From Clostridiales bacterium (lineage in GTDB: Bacteria; Bacillota; Clostridia; Saccharofermentanales; DTU023): a DNA stretch of 64,000 nucleotides. The notes below the pieces were generated by a model. That model was not told the origin of the DNA and made no database searches. It worked only from the letters and a program-made list of their open reading frames with translations. The position numbers and the translations under genes were made by a program. This document shows, piece after piece, positions 32,783-41,882 of the stretch. Numbering within the stretch: the stretch's first letter is position 1; the number at the start of each line of letters is the position of its first letter. Where the stretch lies: positions 1 through 64,000 of the forward strand of contig SFGY01000003.1 in NCBI GenBank assembly GCA_004556455.1, read 5' to 3'.

Positions 32783-32817
32783 CCTTGACGGTCTGCCTCA
32801 TGGACAGGCCGTCAGGG
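32783..32817 (+). other. Stable hairpin after the binding-protein gene
   Basis: TGACGG-CTG / CAG-CCGTCA stem 25 bases after the stop, with no T run. Such hairpins after binding-protein genes often stabilise the upstream message or reduce read-through to the next genes. Confidence 0.5.
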
Positions 32818-32839
32818 CTGTTAATCAAACAAAAAAGAG

Positions 32840-33847
32840 ATGGAAAAACCTATGCTTAAATTTAATGAAGAGGAAATTCTCAGCAATATGCGCGCAGCCC
32901 TTGCGCTTCGCCCCGAGATGGAAAGAATTCTCGATCAGGTCGAGCATGAGGGCATCCGCAATGTCTGTTGGCTGGGCATTGGCGGAACCTGGGCAAGCTG
33001 CATGCAGGCTGTTGTGCTCATGAAAGAGCGTTCAGCACGTGAAGTCTTTGCTCTGAATGCCGCTGAATATAATACGACCGGGGATCGCCGCGTCGGCAAG
33101 GGGACCTTTATCGTGATTTCCTCAGTCACCGGGACCACCGAAGAGATGATCACCGCTGTCAGAAAAAGCCAGGAGGCAGGGGCAAAGGTACTCGGTTTTG
33201 TCAATAAAGTGGATACTCCACTGGCCGACATGGTCGATTGGTGTCTCACGGCCCAGCAGAACGAACAGCTGAAATTTTTTATGGTCGCCGACTACCTTAT
33301 GCATCTGGAAGGGGTTTTCCCGGATTATGAAAAGTGCTATCAGCAAATCGACACTTTTGTACCCGAGGGCATCGTCGCTGTAGAAAAAAGCGCCGACGAC
33401 TTCGGTCGCAGCTTCGCAGAAAAGCACAAGGCTGATGCTCTGCACTACTTTGTGGGAGCGGGAACCCTCTATGGTGCAACCTATTCCTATGCCATGTGCT
33501 ATTGGGAAGAAATGCACTGGAGAAGAACCAAATCCATTCATTCCGCCGAATTCTTCCATGGCATGCTGGAAATTATCGACGAAGATACGCCGGTCACCGT
33601 CTTTATCGCCGAGGACTCTCAGCGGGAACTGGGTCTTCGCGTGAAGCGCTTTCTCGAACACTATAATCGTAATTACACCATCATTGATACTGCAGATTAT
33701 CCTCTCGAGGGTCTGGATCCGGCTTACCGCAGCCGCATCAGCCACATGATTATGCATGCGGTGACGAATCGCATCGACGCCCACATGTCAGACCTGAATC
33801 AGCACGATATGAGCCTGCGCCGTTATTATCGGACCGTGAAGTACTAG
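32840..33847 (+). CDS. SIS-domain sugar-phosphate deglycase, FrlB-like
   Basis: 335 residues with two SIS domains (GIGGTWASCMQAVVLM; VISSVTGTTEEMITAVRKSQEAGAKVLGFVN; HSAEFFHGMLEIIDEDTPV) and the FrlB-type C-terminus ending in RRYYRTVKY. E. coli FrlB splits fructoselysine 6-phosphate into glucose 6-phosphate and lysine; other family members act on glucoselysine. With the FrlD-like kinase 19 bases downstream, the pair forms a two-step Amadori-product route. The exact amine is uncertain. A second ATG at 32852 is a possible start. Confidence 0.85.
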   Translation: MEKPMLKFNEEEILSNMRAALALRPEMERILDQVEHEGIRNVCWLGIGGTWASCMQAVVLMKERSAREVFALNAAEYNTTGDRRVGKGTFIVISSVTGTTEEMITAVRKSQEAGAKVLGFVNKVDTPLADMVDWCLTAQQNEQLKFFMVADYLMHLEGVFPDYEKCYQQIDTFVPEGIVAVEKSADDFGRSFAEKHKADALHYFVGAGTLYGATYSYAMCYWEEMHWRRTKSIHSAEFFHGMLEIIDEDTPVTVFIAEDSQRELGLRVKRFLEHYNRNYTIIDTADYPLEGLDPAYRSRISHMIMHAVTNRIDAHMSDLNQHDMSLRRYYRTVKY

Positions 33848-33866
33848 AAAACAGGATACGGGAACA

Positions 33867-34672
33867 TGAATAAGCCAAAAGCAAAGCTCCTCGCCTGTGT
33901 TGGCGACAACTGCGTGGATTATTATGAGCCGGGCGGGCACGCCTATTTCGGCGGAAACCCTTTAAATGTCGCCGTCTACGCCGCAGAAATGGGGGCGGAA
34001 GCCTCCTATCTCGGCGCCGTCGGGAATGACCGCTACGGCCGGGAGTTGCTTTCTGCCCTGAAGGCCAGACGTGTGGATAGCAGCCACGTCCAGATCCTTG
34101 AGGGAGCAACCGCGTTGACGCATGTCACTCTGGAAGAGGGAAACCGTGTTTTTGGCGACTATGAAGAAGGCGTGATGGCTGACTTTGCCCTGAGGCCGGA
34201 AGATTACCCTTTTCTTGCCAGGCACAGGCTCATCGTCTCCGGGCTCTGGGGCAAAATAGAAAAACAATTGCCGGAAGTACGCGCTTTGCAGCGCCCCATC
34301 GCCTTCGATTTTGCCGAAAGGCCGGAAAGTGAAACGGCCCTCATCGCCGCACCTTTTGTGGACATCGCTTTCTTTTCAGACGACCTTTCCGACCTCAGCC
34401 AGCTGAGGGAGAGAATTCTCCAATTGCAGCGCCTGGGACCGAAGCTCGTCATCGCCACTCGCGGCGAACACGGCAGCCTGGCCTTTGATGGCAAAAACTT
34501 TATTCCCCAGGGTATTGTCCCCTGCCCTGTCGTGGATACCATGGGGGCTGGCGACAGTTTTATTGCCGGTTTTCTTCTGAATTATCTGAAAGGCGCTTCG
34601 CTTCAGGCCTGCCTGGCTGCCGGGGCCGCCAAAAGTGCGGAAACCCTCTCTCATCCCGGAGCCTGGTCGTAA
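33867..34672 (+). CDS. PfkB-family kinase, FrlD-like (fructoselysine 6-kinase)
   Basis: 268 residues. The N-terminal CVGDNCVDYY and central RVFGDYEEGVMADFAL are close to E. coli FrlD, including the FGDY-EGVMADFAL stretch that I consider specific to that group. The catalytic motif DTMGAGDSFIAGFLL is intact. It should phosphorylate the glycated amine at C6 before FrlB-like cleavage. Freed lysine and glucose 6-phosphate would feed fermentation. Confidence 0.88.
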
Positions 34673-34690
34673 GCTCACCCTGCACAGACC

Positions 34691-35479
34691 TCAGGCCAGC
34701 TGCTTTTTGGAAATGAAGATCATGAGCATTTCCGTCAGCATCATGAGGGGTGTCAGAGAGTTGAAGAGTTCTGTGCTGCGCACATGGCAGGTCAGAGCCA
34801 CCTCCGCCGCTTCGGCTAAGGGAGAGTCTTTGCGGTCGGTCACAGAGAGAATCGGCACCCCCTGCTGCTTCGCCAGTTCACACACATGAAGCGTGCTTTT
34901 TCCATAGGGAGTGATGCCATAGGCCACAAGGACACTTTTCGTGGGAATGTAACTCAGGAGAGCTTTGACTTCATCTTCGTTCTCCACTTCAAGGTAACGG
35001 GCGTCACAGCCCTCGACGATCAGATGGCTGGTCAGAATTCTCGCCGGTTTTTCCGTGATGTTATGTGCAACAACATAAACCCTCTGGCTTTGGATAAGGC
35101 GGCCGGTAAAGGCCAGTAGCTTTTCTAGAGGATTATCGGCGATGGTAAGGTCGATGCTGCGATGAAACGATTTGACCAGGCGGGCATAGAGAGCCTCATC
35201 GCCGTTATCTGTCGGCATGGCGATGGAGATGCGCTCATGAATCTTTAATTTTTCGATAAGCTCCGTCTGAATTTGCTGTTTAAAATCCAGAAAATTTTTA
35301 TATCCCAGATCGCGAAGAAAATGGAGTACCGTCAGCTGGGCGCAATCAGACTTATCGGCCAGATCCTGCAGCGAAAGAAAAGCAAACTGCTCCGGTTCGG
35401 CCAAAATGCAGTCGGCTATTCTGCGCCTGGCTTTATTCAGAGTGGGATAGACTTCCTGCAATTTTGCCGAAACCAGCAT
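34691..35479 (-). CDS. RpiR/MurR-family transcriptional regulator
   Basis: 262 residues: N-terminal HTH (KARRRIADCILAEPEQFAFLSLQDLADKSDCAQLTVLHFLRDLGYKNFLDFKQQI) and C-terminal SIS domain (RVYVVAHNITEKPARIL...SVLVAYGITPYGKSTLHVCELAKQQGVPILSVTDRKDSPLA). RpiR proteins sense phosphorylated sugars or related compounds. It is the last gene of the creatininase-M42-RpiR operon and ends 18 bases from the convergent frlD-like gene. It probably binds the nested inverted repeat at 37563-37597. Confidence 0.88.
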   Translation of the reverse strand: MLVSAKLQEVYPTLNKARRRIADCILAEPEQFAFLSLQDLADKSDCAQLTVLHFLRDLGYKNFLDFKQQIQTELIEKLKIHERISIAMPTDNGDEALYARLVKSFHRSIDLTIADNPLEKLLAFTGRLIQSQRVYVVAHNITEKPARILTSHLIVEGCDARYLEVENEDEVKALLSYIPTKSVLVAYGITPYGKSTLHVCELAKQQGVPILSVTDRKDSPLAEAAEVALTCHVRSTELFNSLTPLMMLTEMLMIFISKKQLA

Positions 35480-35506
35480 AGAACCTCCTCGCTTTATTCT
35501 TTATTT

Positions 35507-36625
35507 TTAGAAGGTGGCCAGCAGTTCCGGCTTAAGCGTGCGCGTAAGCTGGCAGGCCAGTTGAATTGTCGCTGCTAAATCCTGTTCAACGGATAGGCCC
35601 TGCGGACCATGAATATAGCGCACAGGGACTCCCATCACAATGGCCGGCGCTCCCCGCAGCTGAGCCTGGACGACAGCGGCATTGTTGCCGCCCCCTTCAC
35701 GCACAGAGGCCTGAGCCGGAATCTGTTCTGCTTCCGCCTGATCCAGCGCCCAGCGCTGGAAACGGGGATTGCAGATGACGGACTGATCCATAAAACGCAG
35801 CATGGGTCCACTGCCCAGCCGGGTTTGCATGGCATAGGTTTCACCAAAGGTATCATCGGCAGGGCAACCTTCAAAACAAATCGCAACATCCGGATCAATA
35901 CGGTTGATGGCGACTTTGATGCCCCGCTCTCCAACCTCTTCCTGAGAAGAGAGGAGGCCGACGACATCGAAAGGCAGGTTCTCTTCCTGCGCCAGCTGCT
36001 CCAGACTGATGAGCAGAGCTGCGCAGCCAATCCGGCAGTCAAAGGCCTTTCCCCGGAAGAGACCTGAACTCGGCTCATAGAGGAAGGAGACATCGGCGAC
36101 GGCCGGCTCTCCGATACGGATGCCGCTTCTCTGCTCAGCTTCTTCTGCACTCCTGGCACCGATATCGATGACCAGCTGTGAAATCTCCTGGACTAAAGGA
36201 TGGTTCCGCTCTTCTTTGCTCATAAAATGCGGCGGTCTGGCCGCGATGACACCGGGAATCCACTGGCCCTCTTTGTTGCGCACACGTACAGGCATTCCTG
36301 GCAATGTACTGAGGCTCCAGGATCCTAACTGAACAAAACGGAGGCAGCCGTTGGGATGAATGGAGTGAACCATAAAGCCCACCTCGTCGCTATGTGCATC
36401 CAGCAAAAAGATCGGTTTATTGCCCTTAAAATTTCCGGGATAGAGGTAAAGATTGCGCAGATGATCCTCCTCTATCCGGCAAAAGGGAGCCGCATAGTGA
36501 CGGGCTGCCCGGACGCTTTCGTCTTCAAAACCGCTGGGTGAGCGCGCTTCGGAAAGTTCCTGGAGCAGCCTGATGTGCTTTTCCTCTAAAGGGAAAATAT
36601 TATGCTTCGTGTTTGTATTCGTCAT
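35507..36625 (-). CDS. M42-family metallo-aminopeptidase
   Basis: About 372 residues. Metal ligands and catalytic residues visible: LLDAHSDEVGFM, the DCRIGCAALL aspartate, SSQEEVGERG (catalytic Glu pair), and the YIHGPQG histidine near the end. M42 enzymes (PepA/FrvX/TET type) trim N-terminal residues from peptides in the cytoplasm. The start at 36625 follows GGAGG; the longer frame has no site. It fits with the peptide importer on the other side of the promoter region. Confidence 0.88.
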   Translation of the reverse strand: MTNTNTKHNIFPLEEKHIRLLQELSEARSPSGFEDESVRAARHYAAPFCRIEEDHLRNLYLYPGNFKGNKPIFLLDAHSDEVGFMVHSIHPNGCLRFVQLGSWSLSTLPGMPVRVRNKEGQWIPGVIAARPPHFMSKEERNHPLVQEISQLVIDIGARSAEEAEQRSGIRIGEPAVADVSFLYEPSSGLFRGKAFDCRIGCAALLISLEQLAQEENLPFDVVGLLSSQEEVGERGIKVAINRIDPDVAICFEGCPADDTFGETYAMQTRLGSGPMLRFMDQSVICNPRFQRWALDQAEAEQIPAQASVREGGGNNAAVVQAQLRGAPAIVMGVPVRYIHGPQGLSVEQDLAATIQLACQLTRTLKPELLATF

Positions 36626-36706
36626 ATCGCGAGCCTCCTGCTGAATGCGATCTCGTTCAATCATAAAATAAGCCAAAGAAAATAGGGACTCATGTGAGTC
36701 CCCTGC

Positions 36707-37477
36707 TCAGGGTTTCGGCAAAGCTACTTTTTCAAACTCCGGCAGAAACTCTGCAATATAATCGGCCATGGTCTGGACCATTTCCCTGCCCCAGGCTTCC
36801 GAGGCCTCAAACGGCTTATCTTCGCCATACCAGCCATTCTTGTTATAAACTTTGACCGGTCTCGGAATAATCACGGAAGCGCCGCGGAATTCCACTTTAT
36901 CCCAGCCTGTACTGGGCATATTTTCCGCAATATCTGCGGTCATAATCAGAGGATCATGGAGTTTTTCCGTGACAATCAGATCCGGATTAACAGCCATAAC
37001 ACCGGCGGTCTCTTCGGCTCCGCCATGGCCGCCCGCCCACTCGGGACGCAATTCACCGGCCATCAGCCACCAGTTCAGCACGGCCAGATAGGCGCCTTTT
37101 TTATAAAGGCGCTGTCCCAGCATTTCCAGAGATTTGGCATTGCCTCCATGACCATTAACAATCACAAACTTGCGGAAACCATGTTCGTAAAGGCTGTCGC
37201 AAACCCGGCAGAGCAGATCGTAGAGACCAATAACACCGAGCGAAACCGTCCCCGTAAAAGCCGCCAATGAATCGGCCGCACCATAGGGAAGTGTGGGCGC
37301 AATCAGCACATCGCTTTTTTCTTCCAGAAGGTCAATGATTTTATCCGGAATCAGCGTATCCGTCCCGAGCGGCATATGCCGACCGTGATTCTCGATACTT
37401 CCAAGTCCAAACAAAATCGTCTGACTTTTTTCCAAATAGCTTTCCACTGCCTGAACCGAACTGAATGCTAAACGCAT
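36707..37477 (-). CDS. Creatininase-family amidohydrolase
   Basis: 256 residues. The divalent-metal motifs GSIENHGRHMPLGTDT and NGHGGNAKSLE are intact, as is the GGHGGAEETAGVMAV segment. Family members open creatinine or hydrolyse N-formyl or cyclic amide compounds. The exact substrate is not known; given its neighbours, a modified or cyclic peptide/amino-acid derivative is plausible. The start follows AAAGGAGGTATCTT. First gene of its operon. Confidence 0.88.
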   Translation of the reverse strand: MRLAFSSVQAVESYLEKSQTILFGLGSIENHGRHMPLGTDTLIPDKIIDLLEEKSDVLIAPTLPYGAADSLAAFTGTVSLGVIGLYDLLCRVCDSLYEHGFRKFVIVNGHGGNAKSLEMLGQRLYKKGAYLAVLNWWLMAGELRPEWAGGHGGAEETAGVMAVNPDLIVTEKLHDPLIMTADIAENMPSTGWDKVEFRGASVIIPRPVKVYNKNGWYGEDKPFEASEAWGREMVQTMADYIAEFLPEFEKVALPKP

Positions 37478-37557
37478 AAGATACCTCCTTTGAGCGCCTC
37501 CGGGCACATCCTCATGCTGATGTGTCCTTTAAAGTCGCTTTTTCCCTTGGTTTTTAT

Positions 37558-37597
37558 ATTATACGCTTAAAATTTAAGTAAAAACTTAAAAAAGCGT
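37558..37597 (-). promoter_or_regulatory. Promoter -10 with nested inverted-repeat operator
   Basis: TATAAT on the minus strand (37558-37563) adjoins a nested palindrome: ACGCTT...AAGCGT outside (37563-37597) and TTTAAGT-AAAA-ACTTAAA inside (37573-37590). The repeat covers the spacer and -35 region of this promoter, as expected for a repressor; the RpiR product of the same operon is the best candidate. Confidence 0.55.
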
Positions 37598-37664
37598 TTT
37601 GCATAATCACATGTTTATATGAATTTAAGCCACATAAATACTGGTGTCAAGCTTTTATTTATAC

Positions 37665-37693
37665 TTGACGGACGTTTTTTCACAAGGTAGGAT
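37665..37693 (+). promoter_or_regulatory. Promoter of the peptide ABC operon
   Basis: TTGACG (37665-37670), 17-base spacer, TAGGAT (37688-37693) on the plus strand, about 160 bases before the first permease gene. Confidence 0.55.
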
Positions 37694-37851
37694 AGAGCCA
37701 GGATACGCAAAAAGATGAGGATATTCTTTAAATTTATTGTTTTTACTGCATTTTTAAAGAATTAACTCAAAACAATAGAAGCATCAAACGACCAGAGCCT
37801 TCCCGAGGACCCCCTCCCGCAGGCTTTCGCGCCGGCTTCCGGAGGAAGAGT

Positions 37852-38775
37852 ATGTGGATGTACCTCTTAAAACGTGGCGCAACAGCGCTCCTTACGCTTT
37901 TTGTTGCAGCTACCCTGACCTTTTTTATCATGACGGCTGTGCCGGGCGATCCTTTTTTGAGCGAGCGTGCTCCTTCTCCCGAAATTCGCGAGCAGATGCG
38001 GGCCAAATACGGTCTCGATAAACCTGTTGTCGTTCAGTACTACAATTATATGAAGAATTTCATGAAAGGTGATCTTGGTGTCAGTTATGTTCAATCCAAG
38101 AATCGCCCCGTCTCGGAAATTATCAGAAAATCGTTTCCCGTATCCGCTAAAGTGGGAGCCTTAGCTATTCTGCTCTCTGTGGCCATCGGCATTCCTCTGG
38201 GCTGCCTTTCGGCCTTGAAGCGCGATCGTTTTCTGGATAATTTTGTTCGCGTTTTTTCCACGATTGGCATAGCCGTGCCCGGCTTTGTCGTCGCCACCGT
38301 ACTTCTCCTCGTGATGTCCGTTCGTTGGAAATGGCTGCCGGCTGCTGGCCTGAACACTCCCTCCTCCTACATCATGCCGGTTCTTGCTTTGGCGATGTAC
38401 CCCATGTGCTATATCATTCGCCTCATGCGTTCCAGTATGCTCGACGTGATCGGTCAGGATTATATCCGAACGGCCAAAGCCAAGGGCATGCGCAAAAACA
38501 ACCTGCTCTTCCGTCAGGCGCTGAGAAACTCTATCCTGCCTGTCATTACCTATCTGGGTCCGCTCATTGCGGGCATCCTCACCGGTGGCTTTGTCGTTGA
38601 AAAAATCTTCAACATTCCCGGCCTTGGCCGCTATTATGTCAAATCCATCGAGTGCCGGGATTACACCATTATCATGGGAACCACCATTTTCTATTCCGGT
38701 CTGCTGATTTTCATGATGTTTTGCTGTGACCTTGTTTACACCGTTGTAGACCCCAGAATCACGCTCGATCGTTAG
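37852..38775 (+). CDS. Peptide ABC importer permease, DppB/OppB-like
   Basis: 307 residues, six membrane helices. The family N-terminus (LKRGATALLTLFVAATLTFFIMTAVPGDPF) and EAA loop (DYIRTAKAKGMRKNNLLFRQALRNSILPVI) are typical. It imports di- or oligopeptides with DppC/D/F/A-like partners. GGAGGAAGAGT precedes the start. Confidence 0.93.
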   Translation: MWMYLLKRGATALLTLFVAATLTFFIMTAVPGDPFLSERAPSPEIREQMRAKYGLDKPVVVQYYNYMKNFMKGDLGVSYVQSKNRPVSEIIRKSFPVSAKVGALAILLSVAIGIPLGCLSALKRDRFLDNFVRVFSTIGIAVPGFVVATVLLLVMSVRWKWLPAAGLNTPSSYIMPVLALAMYPMCYIIRLMRSSMLDVIGQDYIRTAKAKGMRKNNLLFRQALRNSILPVITYLGPLIAGILTGGFVVEKIFNIPGLGRYYVKSIECRDYTIIMGTTIFYSGLLIFMMFCCDLVYTVVDPRITLDR

Positions 38776-38784
38776 GAGGCAGAA

Positions 38785-39822
38785 ATGGCTCATACACTTC
38801 CATCTGAAACAAAAGTCAGCCCCCAGGAACTCGAAAAAATTCTGAGTCTCTTCCCTGATCTGACAGAAGAAGACCTGAAAGCTGCCAGCCCTGAGGAAAG
38901 CGCCGCGGTCGTTCAGGAACGGCCACCGGTCTCCTATTGGTCCGATGCCTGGCGGCGCCTGAAGAAGAATAAAATCGCCATTGCTGCGTTTATAATCATC
39001 CTGATCCTGATCCTGCTTGCCGTCTTTGGTCCTATGCTTTCCCCTTATACCTATGACCAGCAAATTCGGGGCGAAGAAAGCCAGGCACCTTCCTGGGCAC
39101 ACCCATTCGGCACGGATAATCTGGGCCGTGACCTTCTGGTCAGGACGATGATAGGAGCCAGAATTTCTCTTTTTATCGGCATCGTTTCTTCCTTGATTGT
39201 CCTGGTCATCGGGTCAATTTACGGAGCGGTCTCCGGGCTGGCCGGAGGGGCTGTAGATAACTTTATGATGCGCATTGTCGATATCCTGAATTCGATCCCC
39301 ACGATCCTCATGGTTATCGCCATAAAGATGGTCATCGACCGGCCGCTGGAAGATATGGTCAACAGAGGAGTCCATTGGATTCAGGCCATCGGCTCAGGTA
39401 TGATCGCCATTTTCATCGTCTACGGCCTGCTTTATTGGGTGGGGATGGCCAGAATTGTCCGCGGTCAGGTTCTCATGCTTAAAGAAATGGAATACATTCA
39501 CGCCGCCGAAGCACTCGGCGCCAGCCGTTCACTTTTGATTCGCAAGCATCTTCTGCCCAACTGCATCGGACAGCTCATTGTCACCACCATGCTGCAAATC
39601 CCCAGCGCGATTTTCACCGAAGCTTTTCTTTCGTTTCTGGGGATCGGCGTCTCCGTGCCAATGGCAAGTCTGGGCTCCCTTTGCTCCAGCGCGCTGAATG
39701 GCATTTCCTCTTATCCCTATCGACTGCTTTTTCCCGCGCTGACCATCAGCCTGATTATTCTGGCCTTTAATCTCTTCGGAGATGGACTCCGCGATGCTCT
39801 GGATCCCCGGCTGAAAACCTGA
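38785..39822 (+). CDS. Peptide ABC importer permease, DppC/OppC-like
   Basis: 345 residues. N-terminal cytoplasmic extension, then SYWSDAWRRLKKNKIAIAAFIIILILILLAVFGP, HPFGTDNLGRDLLVRTMIGARISL, and the EAA loop YIHAAEALGASRSLLIRKHLLPN. Follows the DppB-like gene after nine bases with AGGAGG. Confidence 0.93.
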   Translation: MAHTLPSETKVSPQELEKILSLFPDLTEEDLKAASPEESAAVVQERPPVSYWSDAWRRLKKNKIAIAAFIIILILILLAVFGPMLSPYTYDQQIRGEESQAPSWAHPFGTDNLGRDLLVRTMIGARISLFIGIVSSLIVLVIGSIYGAVSGLAGGAVDNFMMRIVDILNSIPTILMVIAIKMVIDRPLEDMVNRGVHWIQAIGSGMIAIFIVYGLLYWVGMARIVRGQVLMLKEMEYIHAAEALGASRSLLIRKHLLPNCIGQLIVTTMLQIPSAIFTEAFLSFLGIGVSVPMASLGSLCSSALNGISSYPYRLLFPALTISLIILAFNLFGDGLRDALDPRLKT

Positions 39823-39861
39823 GTCGCTTATTCCGGAGGTTTTAAAGGAAGGAGTACTTGT

Positions 39862-40869
39862 ATGTCAGATGTTCTTGTCAATATCGAAAAGCTGAAAATC
39901 AGTTTCTTTACCTACGCCGGTGAAGTTCAGGCCGTCCGCGGCATTTCCTATAAGGTCAAAAAAGGCGAGGTGTTGGGCATTGTCGGCGAGTCAGGCAGCG
40001 GAAAATCCGTTTCCTCTTACAGCCTCCTGGGCATGGTACCTTTTCCCGGTAAAATCCTCGAAGGCAAGGTCGAATTCGCAGGTCAGGATCTCCGCGCTCT
40101 GCGCGAAAAAGAACTGGAAAATCTCCGGGGAAAAGAAATCTCCATGATTTTTCAGGATCCCATGACCTCTTTGAACCCTGTTTACACCATCGGTAAACAA
40201 ATAGGCGAAACCCTCCACCGGCATTGCCCTGAAATGTCGCGGGAAAAGCGGAAAGAGCGATCCCTGGAGCTGCTGCAGCTGGTGGGCATCAATCAGGCGG
40301 AAAAAAGGCTGAAGCAATATCCTCATGAACTCTCCGGCGGTATGCGCCAGCGCGTCATGATCGCCATGGCCCTCTGTCTGAATCCACAACTGCTGATTGC
40401 CGATGAACCTACGACCGCTCTGGACGTCACCATCCAGGCCCAGATTTTGGAGCTGCTTCGCGAGCTGAAGGAAAAAACCGGCATGGCGATTATCTTCATC
40501 ACCCACGATCTCGGGGTGGTCAGTGAAATCTGTGACCGTATTTCGGTCATGTATGGCGGTGTCATCGTTGAAAGCGGCAGTGTCGATCAAATATTTTACG
40601 AAGCTCAGCATCCTTACACCTGGGGACTGCTCAAATCCATCCCCAGCCTCAGTAATGAAACCGAGCGCCTGATTCCCATTCCGGGTTCACCGATTGATCT
40701 TATCAATCCTCCGAAGGGCTGTCCTTTTGCCCCGCGCTGCGAACACTGTATGCAGTGCTGTCTCAAAAGGATGCCGCCGGAACTGCCCGTCTCAGAAGGC
40801 CACCACGTCAGTTGCTGGCTCTCCATGATCCGGCTGAGTAAAGAAAGGCAGAGTTCACTCCATGGCTGA
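39862..40869 (+). CDS. Peptide ABC importer ATPase, DppD/OppD-like
   Basis: 335 residues. Walker [12 protein letters not shown], signature [15 protein letters not shown], Walker [15 protein letters not shown], and the C-terminal oligopeptide-transporter domain with cysteines ([14 protein letters not shown]) that in relatives bind an iron-sulfur cluster. Overlaps the DppF-like gene by eight bases. Confidence 0.94.
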   Translation: MSDVLVNIEKLKISFFTYAGEVQAVRGISYKVKKGEVLGIVGESGSGKSVSSYSLLGMVPFPGKILEGKVEFAGQDLRALREKELENLRGKEISMIFQDPMTSLNPVYTIGKQIGETLHRHCPEMSREKRKERSLELLQLVGINQAEKRLKQYPHELSGGMRQRVMIAMALCLNPQLLIADEPTTALDVTIQAQILELLRELKEKTGMAIIFITHDLGVVSEICDRISVMYGGVIVESGSVDQIFYEAQHPYTWGLLKSIPSLSNETERLIPIPGSPIDLINPPKGCPFAPRCEHCMQCCLKRMPPELPVSEGHHVSCWLSMIRLSKERQSSLHG

Positions 40870-41836
40870 GACCAATGTACTTATCCAGGCGATTGATCTG
40901 AAGAAATATTTTCCGGTAAAAAGCGCAAACTTTACGCGTGGACTGGTGAAGGCTGTGGACGGAGTCAGCCTGAGCCTTGAGCGCGGTGAAACGCTGGGCC
41001 TGGTAGGCGAATCCGGCTGCGGCAAAACGACCTTCGGTCGAAGCTTAATCCGTCTTCTGGAGCCGACCGCAGGAAAAATCATTTACGATGGCCAGGATAT
41101 CAGCCAGGTCGATATGCTCCCCTATCGCAGGAAAATGCAGATTATCTTTCAGGATCCCTATGCCTCACTGGATCCGCGAATGACCGTCGGCGATATCGTA
41201 GGGGAAGCCCTCTATATCCATAAACTCTATTCAAGTTCTCAGGAAAAGCGGGAAAAAGTCTGCTCTTTGCTCGATCTCGTCGGTTTGAACAAGGAGCACG
41301 CCAATCGTTTTCCCCATGAATTTTCCGGGGGTCAGAGGCAGCGTATCGGCATTGCCCGGGCGCTGGCCGTGGATCCTGAATTTATCGTCTGCGATGAACC
41401 TATTTCTGCCCTCGATGTTTCGATTCAGGCTCAAATCATCAACATGCTGAGTGATCTTCAACAAGAACGGGGCCTTACCTACCTTTTCATCGCCCACGAT
41501 CTCTCGGTTGTCAAACACATCTCCAATCGTATCGGCGTCATGTACCTGGGCAATCTTGTGGAGCTGGCGGAAAGCCGCGAACTCTGTCAAAAGCCGATTC
41601 ACCCCTATACCCAGACTCTGCTTTCCGCTGTGCCTGTCGCCGATCCAAGAAGCAGCCGGAGCAAGCATCGGATCGTCCTTCAGGGAGAGATCCCCAGTCC
41701 TATGCACCCTCCCAAAGGCTGTCCTTTTCATACGCGGTGCCCGCTTGCGGACGCCATCTGTAAAGAAGAGAAACCTCAGCTTAAAGAAGTTTCTTCAAAG
41801 CATTTTTCAGCCTGTCACCATCCTGAAAAAATCTAA
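40862..41836 (+). CDS. Peptide ABC importer ATPase, DppF/OppF-like
   Basis: 324 residues. Walker A GESGCGKTTFGRS, Q-loop IIFQDPYASLDPRMTV, signature FSGGQRQRIGIARAL, Walker B FIVCDEPISALDVS, and C-terminal CPFHTRCPLADAIC. Second ATPase of the importer pair. Confidence 0.94.
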   Translation: MAETNVLIQAIDLKKYFPVKSANFTRGLVKAVDGVSLSLERGETLGLVGESGCGKTTFGRSLIRLLEPTAGKIIYDGQDISQVDMLPYRRKMQIIFQDPYASLDPRMTVGDIVGEALYIHKLYSSSQEKREKVCSLLDLVGLNKEHANRFPHEFSGGQRQRIGIARALAVDPEFIVCDEPISALDVSIQAQIINMLSDLQQERGLTYLFIAHDLSVVKHISNRIGVMYLGNLVELAESRELCQKPIHPYTQTLLSAVPVADPRSSRSKHRIVLQGEIPSPMHPPKGCPFHTRCPLADAICKEEKPQLKEVSSKHFSACHHPEKI

Positions 41837-41882
41837 GCTCCCTGAGCGCAACGCGCTTGGAAATACATTTGGAGGTAAAAAG

